Counted from the first letter of the stretch, positions 18,518 to 28,831 are shown. The stretch: DNA of 64,000 nt from Thalassococcus sp. S3 (GCF_004216475.1 NZ_CP022303.1:3906001-3970000), one strand, 5' to 3'. The notes: generated by a model not told the origin, from the letters alone. Numbers and translations: made by a program.

Positions 18518-18581
18518 CTGTCATGTCAATCTTATGTGTCAATAATTGTCACGAGATGCTGGATCGGATACACTCTGCCCC

Positions 18582-19007
18582 ATGAGAACCGACAACAGGC
18601 TCCCCCGTGTGCTGCACATCTTGCTTCATCTCGACGAGATGAGTGAACCGGTGACGTCTGAGCGCATGGGTGAAATGTTTGGGATGGATGCGTCTCTGGT
18701 GCGCCGCACCATGGGCGGTCTGCGCAAGTACGGGCTTGTGACGTCGATCAAGGGACACGGCGGCGGATGGCACCTACAGCGCCCGACCGCCGAGATCAGT
18801 CTCTTGGAGGTCTACACCGCACTTGGCTCACCAAACGTCTTTGCCATCGGCGCGCCGGAGCCGTCCTCCCCTTGCCTACTTGAGCACGCTGCAACTGACG
18901 CGACCAGAGCCGCCATGGAGGCCGCGCGTCGTGTTTTTGAGCATGAGCTGAAGGGCGTTTCAGTGGCAGACTTGGCCAGTCGAATGAAGACTGAGATGCC
19001 CACTTGA
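18582..19007 (+). CDS. Rrf2 family transcriptional regulator
   Basis: Start at ATG 18582 gives 141 residues; the longer frame from 18546 runs through the promoter sites. The winged helix is RVLHILLHLDEMSEPVTSER then DASLVRRTMGGLRKYGLVTS, with the Rrf2 wing IKGHGGGWHLQRPTAEISL. Only one Cys is present (SSPCLLEH), so it cannot hold the three-Cys Fe-S cluster of IscR or NsrR. It belongs with the cluster-free YwnA-like members. It probably controls the divergent MFS/methyltransferase operon. Confidence 0.88.
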   Translation: MRTDNRLPRVLHILLHLDEMSEPVTSERMGEMFGMDASLVRRTMGGLRKYGLVTSIKGHGGGWHLQRPTAEISLLEVYTALGSPNVFAIGAPEPSSPCLLEHAATDATRAAMEAARRVFEHELKGVSVADLASRMKTEMPT

Positions 19008-19135
19008 ATTCGCGCCGCCCCCCAAAAAAGGCTCTCATTTCGAAGAGCGGCGCTTAGCTTTCGTTCGTCATCCTCGAAAAGCTGCAGTGCGGCGTGTCAC
19101 TTCTGACAGTCGCCGCCCTTTTGGGAAAATCGACC

Positions 19136-22100
19136 TTAGTACTGCAGTCCCTCAGCGCCGACCCAACGTCCCGAAAACCGGATGGTAAAATCCACTTCGG
19201 TCAGATGTGATTTGAGCGTGTGATGGTGTTTCTCCGCACTGGCACGCCAGTCACGGCTCCGACCGTGCGCGGCCTTGCCTCTCTTAAGCTCCTTCACCGT
19301 TGGCATGGCAAGATGCCAGCACGACTCGACACCTGTGTTCTGGAACCGCTTCAACAATCCGTCAGGCGCATCGAGGTCCCGTGTGTCAATTTCGCAAGCG
19401 CCGATCACGATGCTCTGCAAGGCATGCCGGTTTTTGCGCATTTTGGTCCCGTGTGCAGGATCGCGTCCAGGCAGCATAAAGCGGGTGTTCGAGACCTGCG
19501 TCAGCCGCGCATGCGGGCTGAGACCTGCTGCTGTCAAACCAGGGAAACAGACGTTGATGCTTTGGATGACGCGGTCGTACTGTCCGGGATAAAAGACATC
19601 AAACATCTCGTCCGTCAGATGAAAGTAAACCTCGCCTTGCGTCGTCAGTTCTTCCAGGGCCGAATGCTCTGCCCCGACTGCCGGCAACTCACTCAGCGCA
19701 AATCGAAGCTCGGTTATTTGGCCCGCCCTATCTCTACCGGCCTGAATATAGGCCATTTCGAGACGTTCGATGTCCAAGGCAAGGCGATGGGGCGCGTTGA
19801 ACTTTTCGACGTCACTGCCAAGGCTGGTTGTGCGCAGGAATGTGGGGCCGTTGGTCAGTCCCGTCTCGTCTTGGTAAAGGCTTACCAGCAATTTACAGAA
19901 ATCCTGGGTGGTTGCCCATTCCTCTGCGTAAAGCGCTTCGATGTCCTCGCGGAAAGGCTTGTAGAACGAACTCCCCCCGAAAACATGGTTCCAGGTATCA
20001 AGCAGGCCTTGTGCCCCCTCATGCTGTAACTCAAGTTCTTCGCGCACCTCCTTTTCCTTGGCCGCGACCTTGCGCGCTTTGGACAGTTCTTCGCTATCCA
20101 GCGTCACTTGCGCCGTCAGCTCGGCCGTCTTGCGCACAAGATTGGTCGCGTCCGTAAAGGTGTTGCTCAACGCCTTTGCGTCGTCCTTTTTGTTCCAGAA
20201 ATAAAGGAACTCCAGAACACCGCCGAGCATCATGGCATGTTCCGCCTGTTCGAGGTTCTGCCCGCCGTTGGAAAATCCAAACGTGTTGGGCAGCGTGGAT
20301 TTGAGCCCGGCCGAGATTTGCTTGCCGACAACCTTGATCTTTTCGCGCCCCCATTTGGCTGTCGAGGCGGCTGTTTTCGTGGTTTGAACCCCGACCTCTG
20401 CCTGTTTGGCAAGCATGCGCACGACATTGTTGGCCAGCGTGGTCGAAGACTTCGCCAGCGCGGTCCGCTTTATCGTTACATCCATATCCGCAATGTCGAT
20501 CGTGAAATCCTGCAGATCAATCGCGCGTTCCGATCGATTGACGGCGGCATTCATGCGGTACTCCTCCAACACCGAATCCGCCTCTTTCTCGCTCGCAGAT
20601 TGAAGCCGTGCGCTGGTGGATTTGAGGTTGCCGATATATCCTTTGGCGGATCGCAGGACATAGCCGAAGTCAAGCGGGCTATCGAACTCGCCGCCGTCCC
20701 CGGCGCTGTCTTTGCCGAGGCTGAGACGGGATTTCGCCGTCCGCTGCAGGACTTGCGGATCAATCGGTTGGGCCAAAAGCGGCACGTTGAGCGGCTGACC
20801 GTTCAGGTCCAGCCAATGGCGCAAATTGAAGAGCCGTGCCTCGAATGTTTCATAAAGCCCGCGCAACTCACCGTTATAGGGTGGCAAGAAATCCTCGCAA
20901 TCGTCTTTTGCAACCTCGCCCAAAGTCGGGTCCGTCCAGGGTATGTTCGTCAGGCTGTCCAGCGTGTCGGGCAGGTTGTCCGAAAACAGTTGCTTGGCGG
21001 AAACGTAAAGCGCCTTGGCCCTTTGCAGGCTCTCCTGTGTTTGCTGTTCGTACTCGGCGTCGCCGAAATCAAGCAGCACTTCCAGCATGTTCCGGATCGT
21101 CGCTTGCTGGTAGTAGAACGGATAATCCCGCGCGATCCGGTTGGGATCGACGATGACGTCGCCCGTGTCAAACGCGAGCCCCTCCGTCGGTTCAACCGCA
21201 TCGATAAGGGGGAACACCTGCCACGGATTGACACGCTGCGGGTCAAAGATCCGCCGCAGCCACTGCAGGGCCAGATCAAACTGTCCGCTGCTGGCGTAGC
21301 CCGCGGCAATGGCCGACGGGATATGGTAGAAAACCTCCCAGCCATAGGCGCCATAAGCACTGTCAAAATCGAAGGTTCCGCTTGGCCAATGCGCATCGGG
21401 CACGCCGCCCTTGTCGTCTTCGCTGGAATAAAGCTGGCGCAGCGTCTGTTCAAACGCCTCCCGGAACCCGCCCATATCCTCAGGGCGGGCAAATTGGTTG
21501 TCCAAGGTGAACAGGCTCTCAGAGCCGCCGGGTCGCGGCATCGACTTCGCCAGATCCGACATCACCGACGACGAATTCATCAGCACAAAGGTTTCGCCAA
21601 GACCACGCGTCGGGTTTTCAGCCAGGTGCAAAAACGTGCGATTGCCGTGTTGTCCGGTCTGGACCCAGCCGGTGTTGTCCTTCCCCGCCGGCGGGCGCAG
21701 GGTAAACTCGGCAAAGGTGAACTCCGCCTTGTGGACCTTCGGATTAACGGGGTGGAGGTCGTCTCGGGTGTTGTCACCGGACGCGTTTGGGTAATAGAAC
21801 GTTCTGGATTTATACTCACGCTTGATCTTAGCCGTCACTTTCAAGCGCGCATAGGCTGCGCCGTCAAAGGTCCAGGCGGGCGGGATCTCAAAAATGGGTT
21901 CAACCGAATTGTGGAAGTCGTGGATGTAGTCGTGCCCCGGCAAGGGTTCACTTTCGGTGGTGGTCAGGTTCCGTTCGGTGACAAGACCTTCGATGGGCTG
22001 TTCGAATTTCTTACCCTCACTCGTGGTGAAGGTGACTAGGAAATCGACGGTCGTTTTGCTCCAAGCCGAATGCCCTGAGGACCAACCCCCTCCGGGAGGC

Positions 22101-25100
22101 ACATTGATGTGAAGCTCCTCAATCCCTGTGGCAAGCCACAACTTGATCCTGCCCAATGAGCCGGAATGTTTGGCGCCCGGATAGAAAGAGAAGAAACCGA
22201 TGGTCGAGCCCGCCTTGTTCAGCGCTTTCGCAGTCACGGACTTGCCCCTGAAATCAGCCACGAAATGAGAGAGGTCGGGAAAGTCCCTCCAAGTGGTTCC
22301 TTGGTCCGCAATGGCGTTGTATTCGTCGACGGGCCGGGGATAGACACTGGCGTAGCCGTCAGGGGCGGCATTATCGAAGGTCGTCACCAACGAGCCGTTC
22401 CATTCCAAGATAGCGTCCGACCATTCGTCCGATAGCCGGACGTGCAGCGCCGTCTCATGGGTTTTCAGGTCAACCTTGTCGTCATCCTTGCTGACGTTGC
22501 GCGCAAGCGTGATCCCGAAAGAGGCCATCAGCGTCTCATTGCTGGCCGCGCGATTGATCCTTTGCAGTTTGCCATATTCCAACCCGTTCTCGGCGCGGGT
22601 TGGGTGGTACGTCCCGTTTAGGACGGGTTTTTCACCCATCCATTCAAACGCGCCATCCACCGACAGTTCCTTTGGCGTGCCCGAGGACGGCGTCACGAAC
22701 AGCCCCGGCGTCAGCATCGGACCTGAGAGCGCATTCAGATCGCACCGCATATAGCGCGGGTGTAGCCGCCAAAGCGATTTATGCGCGCCGGGGGTATCGC
22801 CGCCTTCGACGGGCACCCGCCGTTCTTCCAACTCAAGCCAGAAGAAGAAGTAGCGGTTCTTGAAGAAGCAGACCGTCACCTCGGAGAAGAGGTCAAACGT
22901 GGTGGGCACATGGACCTCTTGCCAATAGGTCCAGTCCATCGCTTTCAGGAATGGGCTGTCTTTGGGCAGATCGGCGATTGTCTGATAATCGGCATCCAGC
23001 TTGCGGTAGTAAAACCGCCCCGGCTCCCACTTGGCCTTGGCCAGCAGGTGATAGGTGGCGTTCTCGACGCCGCCATCGCTCCGGTGACGCTCGGTATGCA
23101 GGCTGCACAGGCTCAGGTCACACACACCGGCCAGCCCCTTCATATACGCGTTCACAGCCGCTTCGACGCCGTCCTGCGTCACGTCGCTCCCCGATACGGC
23201 CCGTTGCAACGTGTCGAACTCGGGCGAGGTGATCTGGCGCAACTCCGGCTCGATGTAGTTTTGCGGGTAAAGCATCAGCTTTTGGTTGGCTTCCCACTGC
23301 CGGTAGTCCTTGTCGAGCTCCCATTGCGCGGCAAGCTGTTCGCGGTTGCCCACACCTTCAGCATTCGTAAAGCTCAGCCCGCGTTCCAGCCCGGCCAAGG
23401 CGCGCGATATGAAAAGCTGCAGCGAGCTGATCGCCTCAACGATGCGGCTTGTGGGGACGGCGCTGGTGACGTTCACATCCAGCAGAAGGTAGGAATACAG
23501 TTGTTCGCTGTTGGTGACGCTTTCCTTGAGATCCTCATCACCGGCAATGCGGGTCTGCATGAACGCTGCAACCAGCGCATCGCGTTCCCTCTCGGCCAGG
23601 CGGTGGCGAAAACCCGGCATCTGCTTGCCATCGTCGAACCGTGCAAGCCCCGCCTGCGCCGCTGCGGCCGCCATGGTCCAATCAGCACTGCGTTGCGTAC
23701 GGCTCACACGCTTGAGCGCCAACAGATCCTGCGCGCTGAGGTTCAGTTCCGCCGCCAGGCGAACATGCCGTGCAATCAGGTCGATCTGCGCGACGGTGGT
23801 TGCTGCCGCGCCTGATCCGATCAAAGCATCCGCATACGCCGCCATGTCCTCTGCCGGGCAGTTCAAAAGAAGTGCAAGTGTCTGCCGACTGCCTGCGACC
23901 CATTGCGCACGCGTCTCGTCCGGCATGTCGGACCCTGCGCCATCCGCGTTGACCAGCGACAGATACCCTTGCAGAGCGGCATCGGTTGCGGGCGCGACCT
24001 GCAACATCGCGAACCGCTGCAGCCAGATCAGCTGTGCCAGGTCTAAGGGACGTCGCCCGCCCTCTTCGTCTGCCAGTTCCGGGGCAATCCATTGCGGCGT
24101 GTGTCCCAGCATCGCAAGCTCGACATCACCAAGCTCAAAGGTGGTGACAACTGCAACATGGCGTCGGATTTCGGCGAGCCAGTGGCGCGCCTCGCTGTCG
24201 CCTGCCCCCTTCTGAACCTTCTGCAGCAAATCAAGGGAACCCGTTTGCAACCAGCACAGGAAAGGGGTCACGCTGACGGCGCTGATCTGCGCATCAATCC
24301 CGGCAACCTGCGCTTCGATGACGTCCACCTGCCCATCCCGCAAAACCGCCAGCCGGTCCACGAGCGTCACCAGCAAATCGGCGTTCGCGTCCAAAGCTGG
24401 ATCAATCCCTTTGCCGATAAGGCCGTCTCGGACGCTGGCTTTGATCGCTTCCTGCGTCACGCTTTCGAAGAACACGCCGTCGCCATCGCAGATCGCGCCA
24501 TCGCCGGTCACGTGCACGAACCATTCGTCGGGAGAAACCTGGCCGCCCTCCCAAGACGTAAAGTCGGCAAATACCCCCTCTCTGACCGCCAGAGGTGCAT
24601 AGGCCGTTGCCAACCCTTCAAACCACGCGATGTCCGCATCGGTCGCGGCAACACCGCCTGCTGACGGCGGTGTCAGCAGGGCAAGCAAGCTGTCCGCACT
24701 GACGTCGGCCTCGGTCATCCAACGGGCGAGCTCCGCCAGCCAGTCCATGGCACTGCAGAGCGCATCTGTATCAGTCTCAGTCTCGTTGCGACGGGTCAGC
24801 GTCGCCCAGAGCGACGGCGTATCACCAAGCGCGTCGCTGATCCGCTGCATCAGTGCAAGGCCCGACAGGATCGGCCAGCCCAGCATCCGGCACAACGTGA
24901 CCAGTCGGTAAAGCGCGCCAAGTCCCCGCATATCAACCCCGTTCGTCAGGCGATACCCGTCCTCCAGAGCGTTCACCAGCGTCTCAAGCTCCAGCGCCGA
25001 CAGGCCAAATCCACGCGCGACAATGGCGCCGAGTATTTCGTCTGCGATCGGCGTGCTACCCTCAGTGACCAGCCGATGCAGGTGTGGCGCGTCGTCGTGA

Positions 25101-26698
25101 AAGAGCGAGGCCATGAAGGATTGTTCTGTCTGCTCGAGCCCCGGCACCGCGTCATCACTCTCGATGGTTTGGTCAGCTCGCCGATAGGGGCTGATGTCCC
25201 CAAACAACGCGGCAAAAGCTGCGGGTGTCAGGTTGAAGGCCTCCTTATAAAGCGGATAGCTCGCCAGGAGCCGCAGACCTGTGTCTGTCACCCTGCGTTT
25301 GGGCAGGTGATTGCTGGTCGGGTGCCCGTCGACAAAGTCAGCAGCACCCGGCAGCGCCAGCAGCGTGTTGAGATCATGAAAGGCAAGCCCCGTGCCGTGA
25401 TGGAGCCGGGCGAGGTAGTTGAAGGTGCGCAATACCGGCCCGTTGCTCGTCCCAACGGCCTTCCCGTCGGGCGTCATGCGCAGCTTGATGGGCTCGGCAT
25501 TGTTCAAAAACGCCGTGGCGAAGTCGCGTTGTTCGACCGCTGCGCCACTTTCCTGTGCGACAGTGTAAAGCCCGAAGAGCTGGGCAATCCCATCCTGATC
25601 AAGCCCGAGCACCGACATCAGCGGGTCTATCAGACCGGGGTCTTGCGCCGATGTCGGCGGATAGAGCCCGCCAAACGTATTTGGGGTGGTCGTGTGATCG
25701 TCAGCCACTTCCGAGACGAGCAGCAGCGTGTTGCCTTCCGCTGCGGTGGTGTCCTCCGCGCCCAGCACTCCGATCAACCCTGCCGTATCCCGCGCCCAGC
25801 GGTAACCGGCGAATGCGCCCAGGTCCGGACAGTCTGTCCGCAGGGCAATGTCGTTCATGCTGGTACCGCCCAACGCCGCCATGGCGGTGCGCGTCGTGGT
25901 CACCCTATGATCGTAAGGCAAGGCCACGGTTTGCTCGTGTCGGGTCATGTCAAAGTCCGAGATCCCGGTCCGCAGAACCTCGTTGACCAATTCAATGGTC
26001 GGCACCTCACGCTTCAGATTGGCCTCGTTGAGCACAAGCGCTGCAAGATCCGGGCGACGATTGACCAGCGCAAAGGGATTGTCCTTGTCGCTAGAGATCC
26101 CAAGGCCGCGCGCATCGCCCGTTGCGATGCGGTAAAGGTATCGCAGATAGGCAGCCGGTGACTGGTTGGATTGCAAGCTTGTCGGTTTTGCGTAGGCCCG
26201 CACCTGCGCGCTGCGCAACATTGAGCTATCCGGCGACCCCAATGATGTATGGCGTAGCGCTTGGTTCATCGGCTCTTTGACCGCCAGTTCATGCCGCATT
26301 AGGCGGTAGCTGCGCAATGCCTCGCGCCGAGACCGGCTGAGCAGACGGCGCATTTCAGCATCGTCTGCTTGTACGCGTGTCCCGGTGCGAGCCATCCGCG
26401 CCATCATCGCCGGCACGGATTTGCAGGCCGCGATATCGACGGCACTGTCAAACCCGTATCGCGTGATGTCCGCTGCAAGATCCTTTGGGCACGCCTCACG
26501 GGCAATGCGCCGGTAGATCGGATCTTCCGCAAGCGCCGCGAAGGAAATCGCCCTCGGGGTCTTGGGCAAGTTTCGGCGGTGCGCGCCCTTCACGGATACC
26601 CGTTGTGGACGGCGGGATGTGTGCCGGGCGGGAATAGCCGTTGATGCGTTCAAAGCTGATTTGCCCTTGGCGCTTACCTGCAAGTTGGATGTGGTCAT
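19136..26698 (-). CDS. Tc toxin A subunit (TcA), 2520 residues, orphan
   Basis: One uninterrupted frame close in size to Photorhabdus TcdA1. The N-terminal 1100 residues form the helical shell with a VRP1-like part (SNQSPAAYLRYLYRIATGD near 185). A neuraminidase-like block follows near 1270-1350 (FDLFSEVTVCFFKNRYFFFW). Beyond 1700 come LALQWLRRIFDPQRVNPW and then long channel helices with a central hairpin (LPNTFGFSNGGQNLEQAEHA). The last 270 residues match the TcB-binding domain (YFHLTDEMFDVFYPGQYDRV). In known toxins a TcA pentamer binds the host cell and injects the TcB/TcC cocoon. There is no signal peptide, as usual. GGAG precedes ATG 26698. No TcB or TcC gene is in the window. Confidence 0.88.
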   Translation of the reverse strand: MTTSNLQVSAKGKSALNASTAIPARHTSRRPQRVSVKGAHRRNLPKTPRAISFAALAEDPIYRRIAREACPKDLAADITRYGFDSAVDIAACKSVPAMMARMARTGTRVQADDAEMRRLLSRSRREALRSYRLMRHELAVKEPMNQALRHTSLGSPDSSMLRSAQVRAYAKPTSLQSNQSPAAYLRYLYRIATGDARGLGISSDKDNPFALVNRRPDLAALVLNEANLKREVPTIELVNEVLRTGISDFDMTRHEQTVALPYDHRVTTTRTAMAALGGTSMNDIALRTDCPDLGAFAGYRWARDTAGLIGVLGAEDTTAAEGNTLLLVSEVADDHTTTPNTFGGLYPPTSAQDPGLIDPLMSVLGLDQDGIAQLFGLYTVAQESGAAVEQRDFATAFLNNAEPIKLRMTPDGKAVGTSNGPVLRTFNYLARLHHGTGLAFHDLNTLLALPGAADFVDGHPTSNHLPKRRVTDTGLRLLASYPLYKEAFNLTPAAFAALFGDISPYRRADQTIESDDAVPGLEQTEQSFMASLFHDDAPHLHRLVTEGSTPIADEILGAIVARGFGLSALELETLVNALEDGYRLTNGVDMRGLGALYRLVTLCRMLGWPILSGLALMQRISDALGDTPSLWATLTRRNETETDTDALCSAMDWLAELARWMTEADVSADSLLALLTPPSAGGVAATDADIAWFEGLATAYAPLAVREGVFADFTSWEGGQVSPDEWFVHVTGDGAICDGDGVFFESVTQEAIKASVRDGLIGKGIDPALDANADLLVTLVDRLAVLRDGQVDVIEAQVAGIDAQISAVSVTPFLCWLQTGSLDLLQKVQKGAGDSEARHWLAEIRRHVAVVTTFELGDVELAMLGHTPQWIAPELADEEGGRRPLDLAQLIWLQRFAMLQVAPATDAALQGYLSLVNADGAGSDMPDETRAQWVAGSRQTLALLLNCPAEDMAAYADALIGSGAAATTVAQIDLIARHVRLAAELNLSAQDLLALKRVSRTQRSADWTMAAAAAQAGLARFDDGKQMPGFRHRLAERERDALVAAFMQTRIAGDEDLKESVTNSEQLYSYLLLDVNVTSAVPTSRIVEAISSLQLFISRALAGLERGLSFTNAEGVGNREQLAAQWELDKDYRQWEANQKLMLYPQNYIEPELRQITSPEFDTLQRAVSGSDVTQDGVEAAVNAYMKGLAGVCDLSLCSLHTERHRSDGGVENATYHLLAKAKWEPGRFYYRKLDADYQTIADLPKDSPFLKAMDWTYWQEVHVPTTFDLFSEVTVCFFKNRYFFFWLELEERRVPVEGGDTPGAHKSLWRLHPRYMRCDLNALSGPMLTPGLFVTPSSGTPKELSVDGAFEWMGEKPVLNGTYHPTRAENGLEYGKLQRINRAASNETLMASFGITLARNVSKDDDKVDLKTHETALHVRLSDEWSDAILEWNGSLVTTFDNAAPDGYASVYPRPVDEYNAIADQGTTWRDFPDLSHFVADFRGKSVTAKALNKAGSTIGFFSFYPGAKHSGSLGRIKLWLATGIEELHINVPPGGGWSSGHSAWSKTTVDFLVTFTTSEGKKFEQPIEGLVTERNLTTTESEPLPGHDYIHDFHNSVEPIFEIPPAWTFDGAAYARLKVTAKIKREYKSRTFYYPNASGDNTRDDLHPVNPKVHKAEFTFAEFTLRPPAGKDNTGWVQTGQHGNRTFLHLAENPTRGLGETFVLMNSSSVMSDLAKSMPRPGGSESLFTLDNQFARPEDMGGFREAFEQTLRQLYSSEDDKGGVPDAHWPSGTFDFDSAYGAYGWEVFYHIPSAIAAGYASSGQFDLALQWLRRIFDPQRVNPWQVFPLIDAVEPTEGLAFDTGDVIVDPNRIARDYPFYYQQATIRNMLEVLLDFGDAEYEQQTQESLQRAKALYVSAKQLFSDNLPDTLDSLTNIPWTDPTLGEVAKDDCEDFLPPYNGELRGLYETFEARLFNLRHWLDLNGQPLNVPLLAQPIDPQVLQRTAKSRLSLGKDSAGDGGEFDSPLDFGYVLRSAKGYIGNLKSTSARLQSASEKEADSVLEEYRMNAAVNRSERAIDLQDFTIDIADMDVTIKRTALAKSSTTLANNVVRMLAKQAEVGVQTTKTAASTAKWGREKIKVVGKQISAGLKSTLPNTFGFSNGGQNLEQAEHAMMLGGVLEFLYFWNKKDDAKALSNTFTDATNLVRKTAELTAQVTLDSEELSKARKVAAKEKEVREELELQHEGAQGLLDTWNHVFGGSSFYKPFREDIEALYAEEWATTQDFCKLLVSLYQDETGLTNGPTFLRTTSLGSDVEKFNAPHRLALDIERLEMAYIQAGRDRAGQITELRFALSELPAVGAEHSALEELTTQGEVYFHLTDEMFDVFYPGQYDRVIQSINVCFPGLTAAGLSPHARLTQVSNTRFMLPGRDPAHGTKMRKNRHALQSIVIGACEIDTRDLDAPDGLLKRFQNTGVESCWHLAMPTVKELKRGKAAHGRSRDWRASAEKHHHTLKSHLTEVDFTIRFSGRWVGAEGLQY

Positions 26699-27052
26699 TT
26701 CTCATCTCCGACATTTCTGTATCTCAGCGCCATGGTCAGGCGTTGGAAGTTGGTCGTCGCAGAACGAAAAATGGTTCAATCATTTTCGGTGAAGTGCCGA
26801 AAAATGCGAAGGCAAGTTGCAAGGCTTCGCACAACCGCCTCAATGTTGGCGCCACCTTACCTCGCGCACCAAGCAAAGCCACCGGCTGAGAAAGTCTCGC
26901 TTTTTCCTGATTTGGAGTGACATCACCGTGGCCGGAACCAGAGACCTAATTGCCAGTGCCCTACCGATGCTCGGGCTGCTGCCAAATAGCGGCGCGAGGA
27001 ACCGGCAGGTCGTTTCAGGTTGATGCAATGGGTCCGATGATGGCTTGCCTCG
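26699..27052. other. Upstream region of the TcA gene, no gene seen
   Basis: It holds the ribosome site of the TcA gene (GGAGATGAGAAATG on the minus strand). CGAAAAATG occurs twice (near 26764 and 26797), with CATTTTCGG in inverted orientation between them; these could be regulator sites. No frame resembles a known protein. Confidence 0.45.
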
Positions 27053-27676
27053 CTATTCTATCGCATCCCTGTACTCGCCTTCGATCATCTCATCGACTGC
27101 CTCTACCGGGGCCGGCAAAGTCGCCTGCCCTCGCAGAATGGCTCCGAGTGAGGGGAAGCCTCCGGGCTCAAGCTGCTGATCCGCTTTCCAAAGGCCTGAC
27201 CGCACCACAGACTTGCCGCAATGAAAGGTCACCATTGAGACATCGATCATTGTTGCGCGTTTGGGTGCCCATTTGTCATCGGGCCAAAGCGACAGGACCT
27301 CGGCATCGTCCGTTAGGTGCGCTGTTCCCTTCATCCGGACGGTTTCTCTGACACCCGGCAGGAGGAAGATTATCCCGACATGCGGGTTTTCGAGGACAGC
27401 GCGGGAGGTCTCCATCTTATTGTTTCCGACCCGGTCTGGAACCGCGATGGCGGATGAGCTCATCACCTTTACAAAACCCGGAGAATCCCCGCGGGGGGAA
27501 ATGTTCGGAAAACCAGACGCGTCGACGCTCGACAGGCACAGAAAAGGCGCGCGCTCGACGAAGGCGATATGAAACTCGTCCATCTCGGGTTTGACCGCTT
27601 CGAGAATAAAGGGATACGGATCCGGGACGCCCTTCAAGAGGTCCGCCTTGCTTGAGATGGTGCGCATGTCGTCCAT
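27053..27676 (-). CDS. Pyridoxamine 5'-phosphate oxidase family flavin protein (MSMEG_1061 type)
   Basis: Start at ATG 27676 after AAGGAG gives 207 residues; the frame to 27706 adds an unlikely leader. The split-barrel flavin fold is seen in APFLCLSSVDASGFPNISPR, GNNKMETSRAVLENPHVGII and ETVRMKGTAHLTDD. Members bind FMN, or in some cases F420, and many have no known substrate. It is the last gene of the catabolic operon, 162 bases after the extradiol dioxygenase, so it may act on a pathway intermediate or be co-regulated by chance. Confidence 0.85.
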   Translation of the reverse strand: MDDMRTISSKADLLKGVPDPYPFILEAVKPEMDEFHIAFVERAPFLCLSSVDASGFPNISPRGDSPGFVKVMSSSAIAVPDRVGNNKMETSRAVLENPHVGIIFLLPGVRETVRMKGTAHLTDDAEVLSLWPDDKWAPKRATMIDVSMVTFHCGKSVVRSGLWKADQQLEPGGFPSLGAILRGQATLPAPVEAVDEMIEGEYRDAIE

Positions 27677-27837
27677 TTCGGTGTCTCCTTTTGGAAGAGC
27701 GGCCATCGCCGCGCAGGAATGCGCGTTCGATAGTCGCTGCCTATTTGAGTGGAACGAGAGCGGTCACTCCCGTTCCAGCACCCGGTCGCGCGACGACCAG
27801 CGCATCCGGCCACCTCGCGCGGGGTGACGGTGCGTTC

Positions 27838-28818
27838 CTATGCCTCTGTCGTTGTGTTCATCACGTGGTCGTTGGTGTGCGGGACGTAGTCGGTCGGCCC
27901 CCACATGCAGAGCGCCGTTTTGATGTTGTCCATGCCCCATTCCACGGGCTGCCAGTCCGGATCGAAGATCAGATACCCGTTCGAGAAGATTTCCACCCGG
28001 TGGCCAGAGCCTGGATCACGCACATACAGAAACGTTGCCTGGCTGATACCGTGGCGCCCAGGGCCCTGATCCGCTTCGATGCCGGCCTCAAAAAGGATGT
28101 CGCAGGCCCGCAAGACATCTGCCGCGTTGTCAAGCCAGAAGGCAACATGGTGCATCCGCGCCGGGGTCGTCTCGTTCGGACCGGCCTTCATGATGGCCAC
28201 ATCGTGGACCAGCGGTGTGACACTCATCCAACCGCCGATCGTGCCTTCTGGCGTAGTGACGTATTCACGCATCTTGAAGCCCAGCATATCCGACATCCAC
28301 TTATGGTTCTCTGCCGGATCACGAGTCGTCCACAGATTGACATGGTCAATCCGACGCACGCCGATGCCATGATGCCAGGATCTGTACGGCTGATTGAGCA
28401 GAACGGAGCGATCCGCCTCGTCAACGGTCGGTTTATCCACGTCATAGTAGAGGCGGTAATTGTGTCCCGAAGGCGCCTGGAACCGGAGGGACTCGCCGAT
28501 GCCATCCTCCTTATTGGCGGCCTCGACCGTCACCTCGGTACCGCCGTCCTTCAGGATGTCATGGAAACCCTCAAGGTCTTCGGGCCGCCGCACGCGCCAG
28601 GTCACATGATCCAGCCGCGCGCGATCCCCAGCCTCAAGCACCAGAGAGTGGTGCTCAAGTTCCATGCCCGCGCGCAGGTAAACCTTGTTTTCGGTCCGTG
28701 CCGTGACATGCAGACCCAGAATGTCGCGAAAGAACCAGAGCGATTTCTCCAGATCGGGCGTCACGAGATGTGCCGCTCCCAACTTGGCGATCTCCGGATG
28801 ATAACGAAAATTCAGCAT
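27838..28818 (-). CDS. Extradiol ring-cleavage dioxygenase (catechol 2,3-dioxygenase type)
   Basis: A protein of 326 residues with two VOC modules, the type I extradiol architecture. Candidate Fe(II) ligands are His159 (RRIDHVNLW), His224 (RMHHVAFWLD) and Glu276 (GHRVEIFSNGYL). The end of the catalytic module, HRVEIFSNGYLIFDPDWQP, is typical of catechol 2,3-dioxygenases. It opens a catechol-like ring next to the diol using O2. This differs from the two-subunit LigAB-type CarBaBb used in classical carbazole pathways, so the operon is a hybrid. It lies 13 bases after the aldolase gene. Confidence 0.9.
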   Translation of the reverse strand: MLNFRYHPEIAKLGAAHLVTPDLEKSLWFFRDILGLHVTARTENKVYLRAGMELEHHSLVLEAGDRARLDHVTWRVRRPEDLEGFHDILKDGGTEVTVEAANKEDGIGESLRFQAPSGHNYRLYYDVDKPTVDEADRSVLLNQPYRSWHHGIGVRRIDHVNLWTTRDPAENHKWMSDMLGFKMREYVTTPEGTIGGWMSVTPLVHDVAIMKAGPNETTPARMHHVAFWLDNAADVLRACDILFEAGIEADQGPGRHGISQATFLYVRDPGSGHRVEIFSNGYLIFDPDWQPVEWGMDNIKTALCMWGPTDYVPHTNDHVMNTTTEA

Positions 28819-28831
28819 GACATAGTCTCCC

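Noticed and set aside
18482..18560. Repeated GTCACGTG considered as a short CRISPR or other array
   Set aside because: The units are 10-base palindromes without spacers of regular length and lie in a promoter region; operator sites explain them better.
20108..22039. Open frame of 643 codons on the plus strand
   Set aside because: It is antisense to the TcA gene, whose sequence has clear family motifs along its whole length. The plus-strand translation shows no family resemblance and is a by-product of GC-rich codon use.
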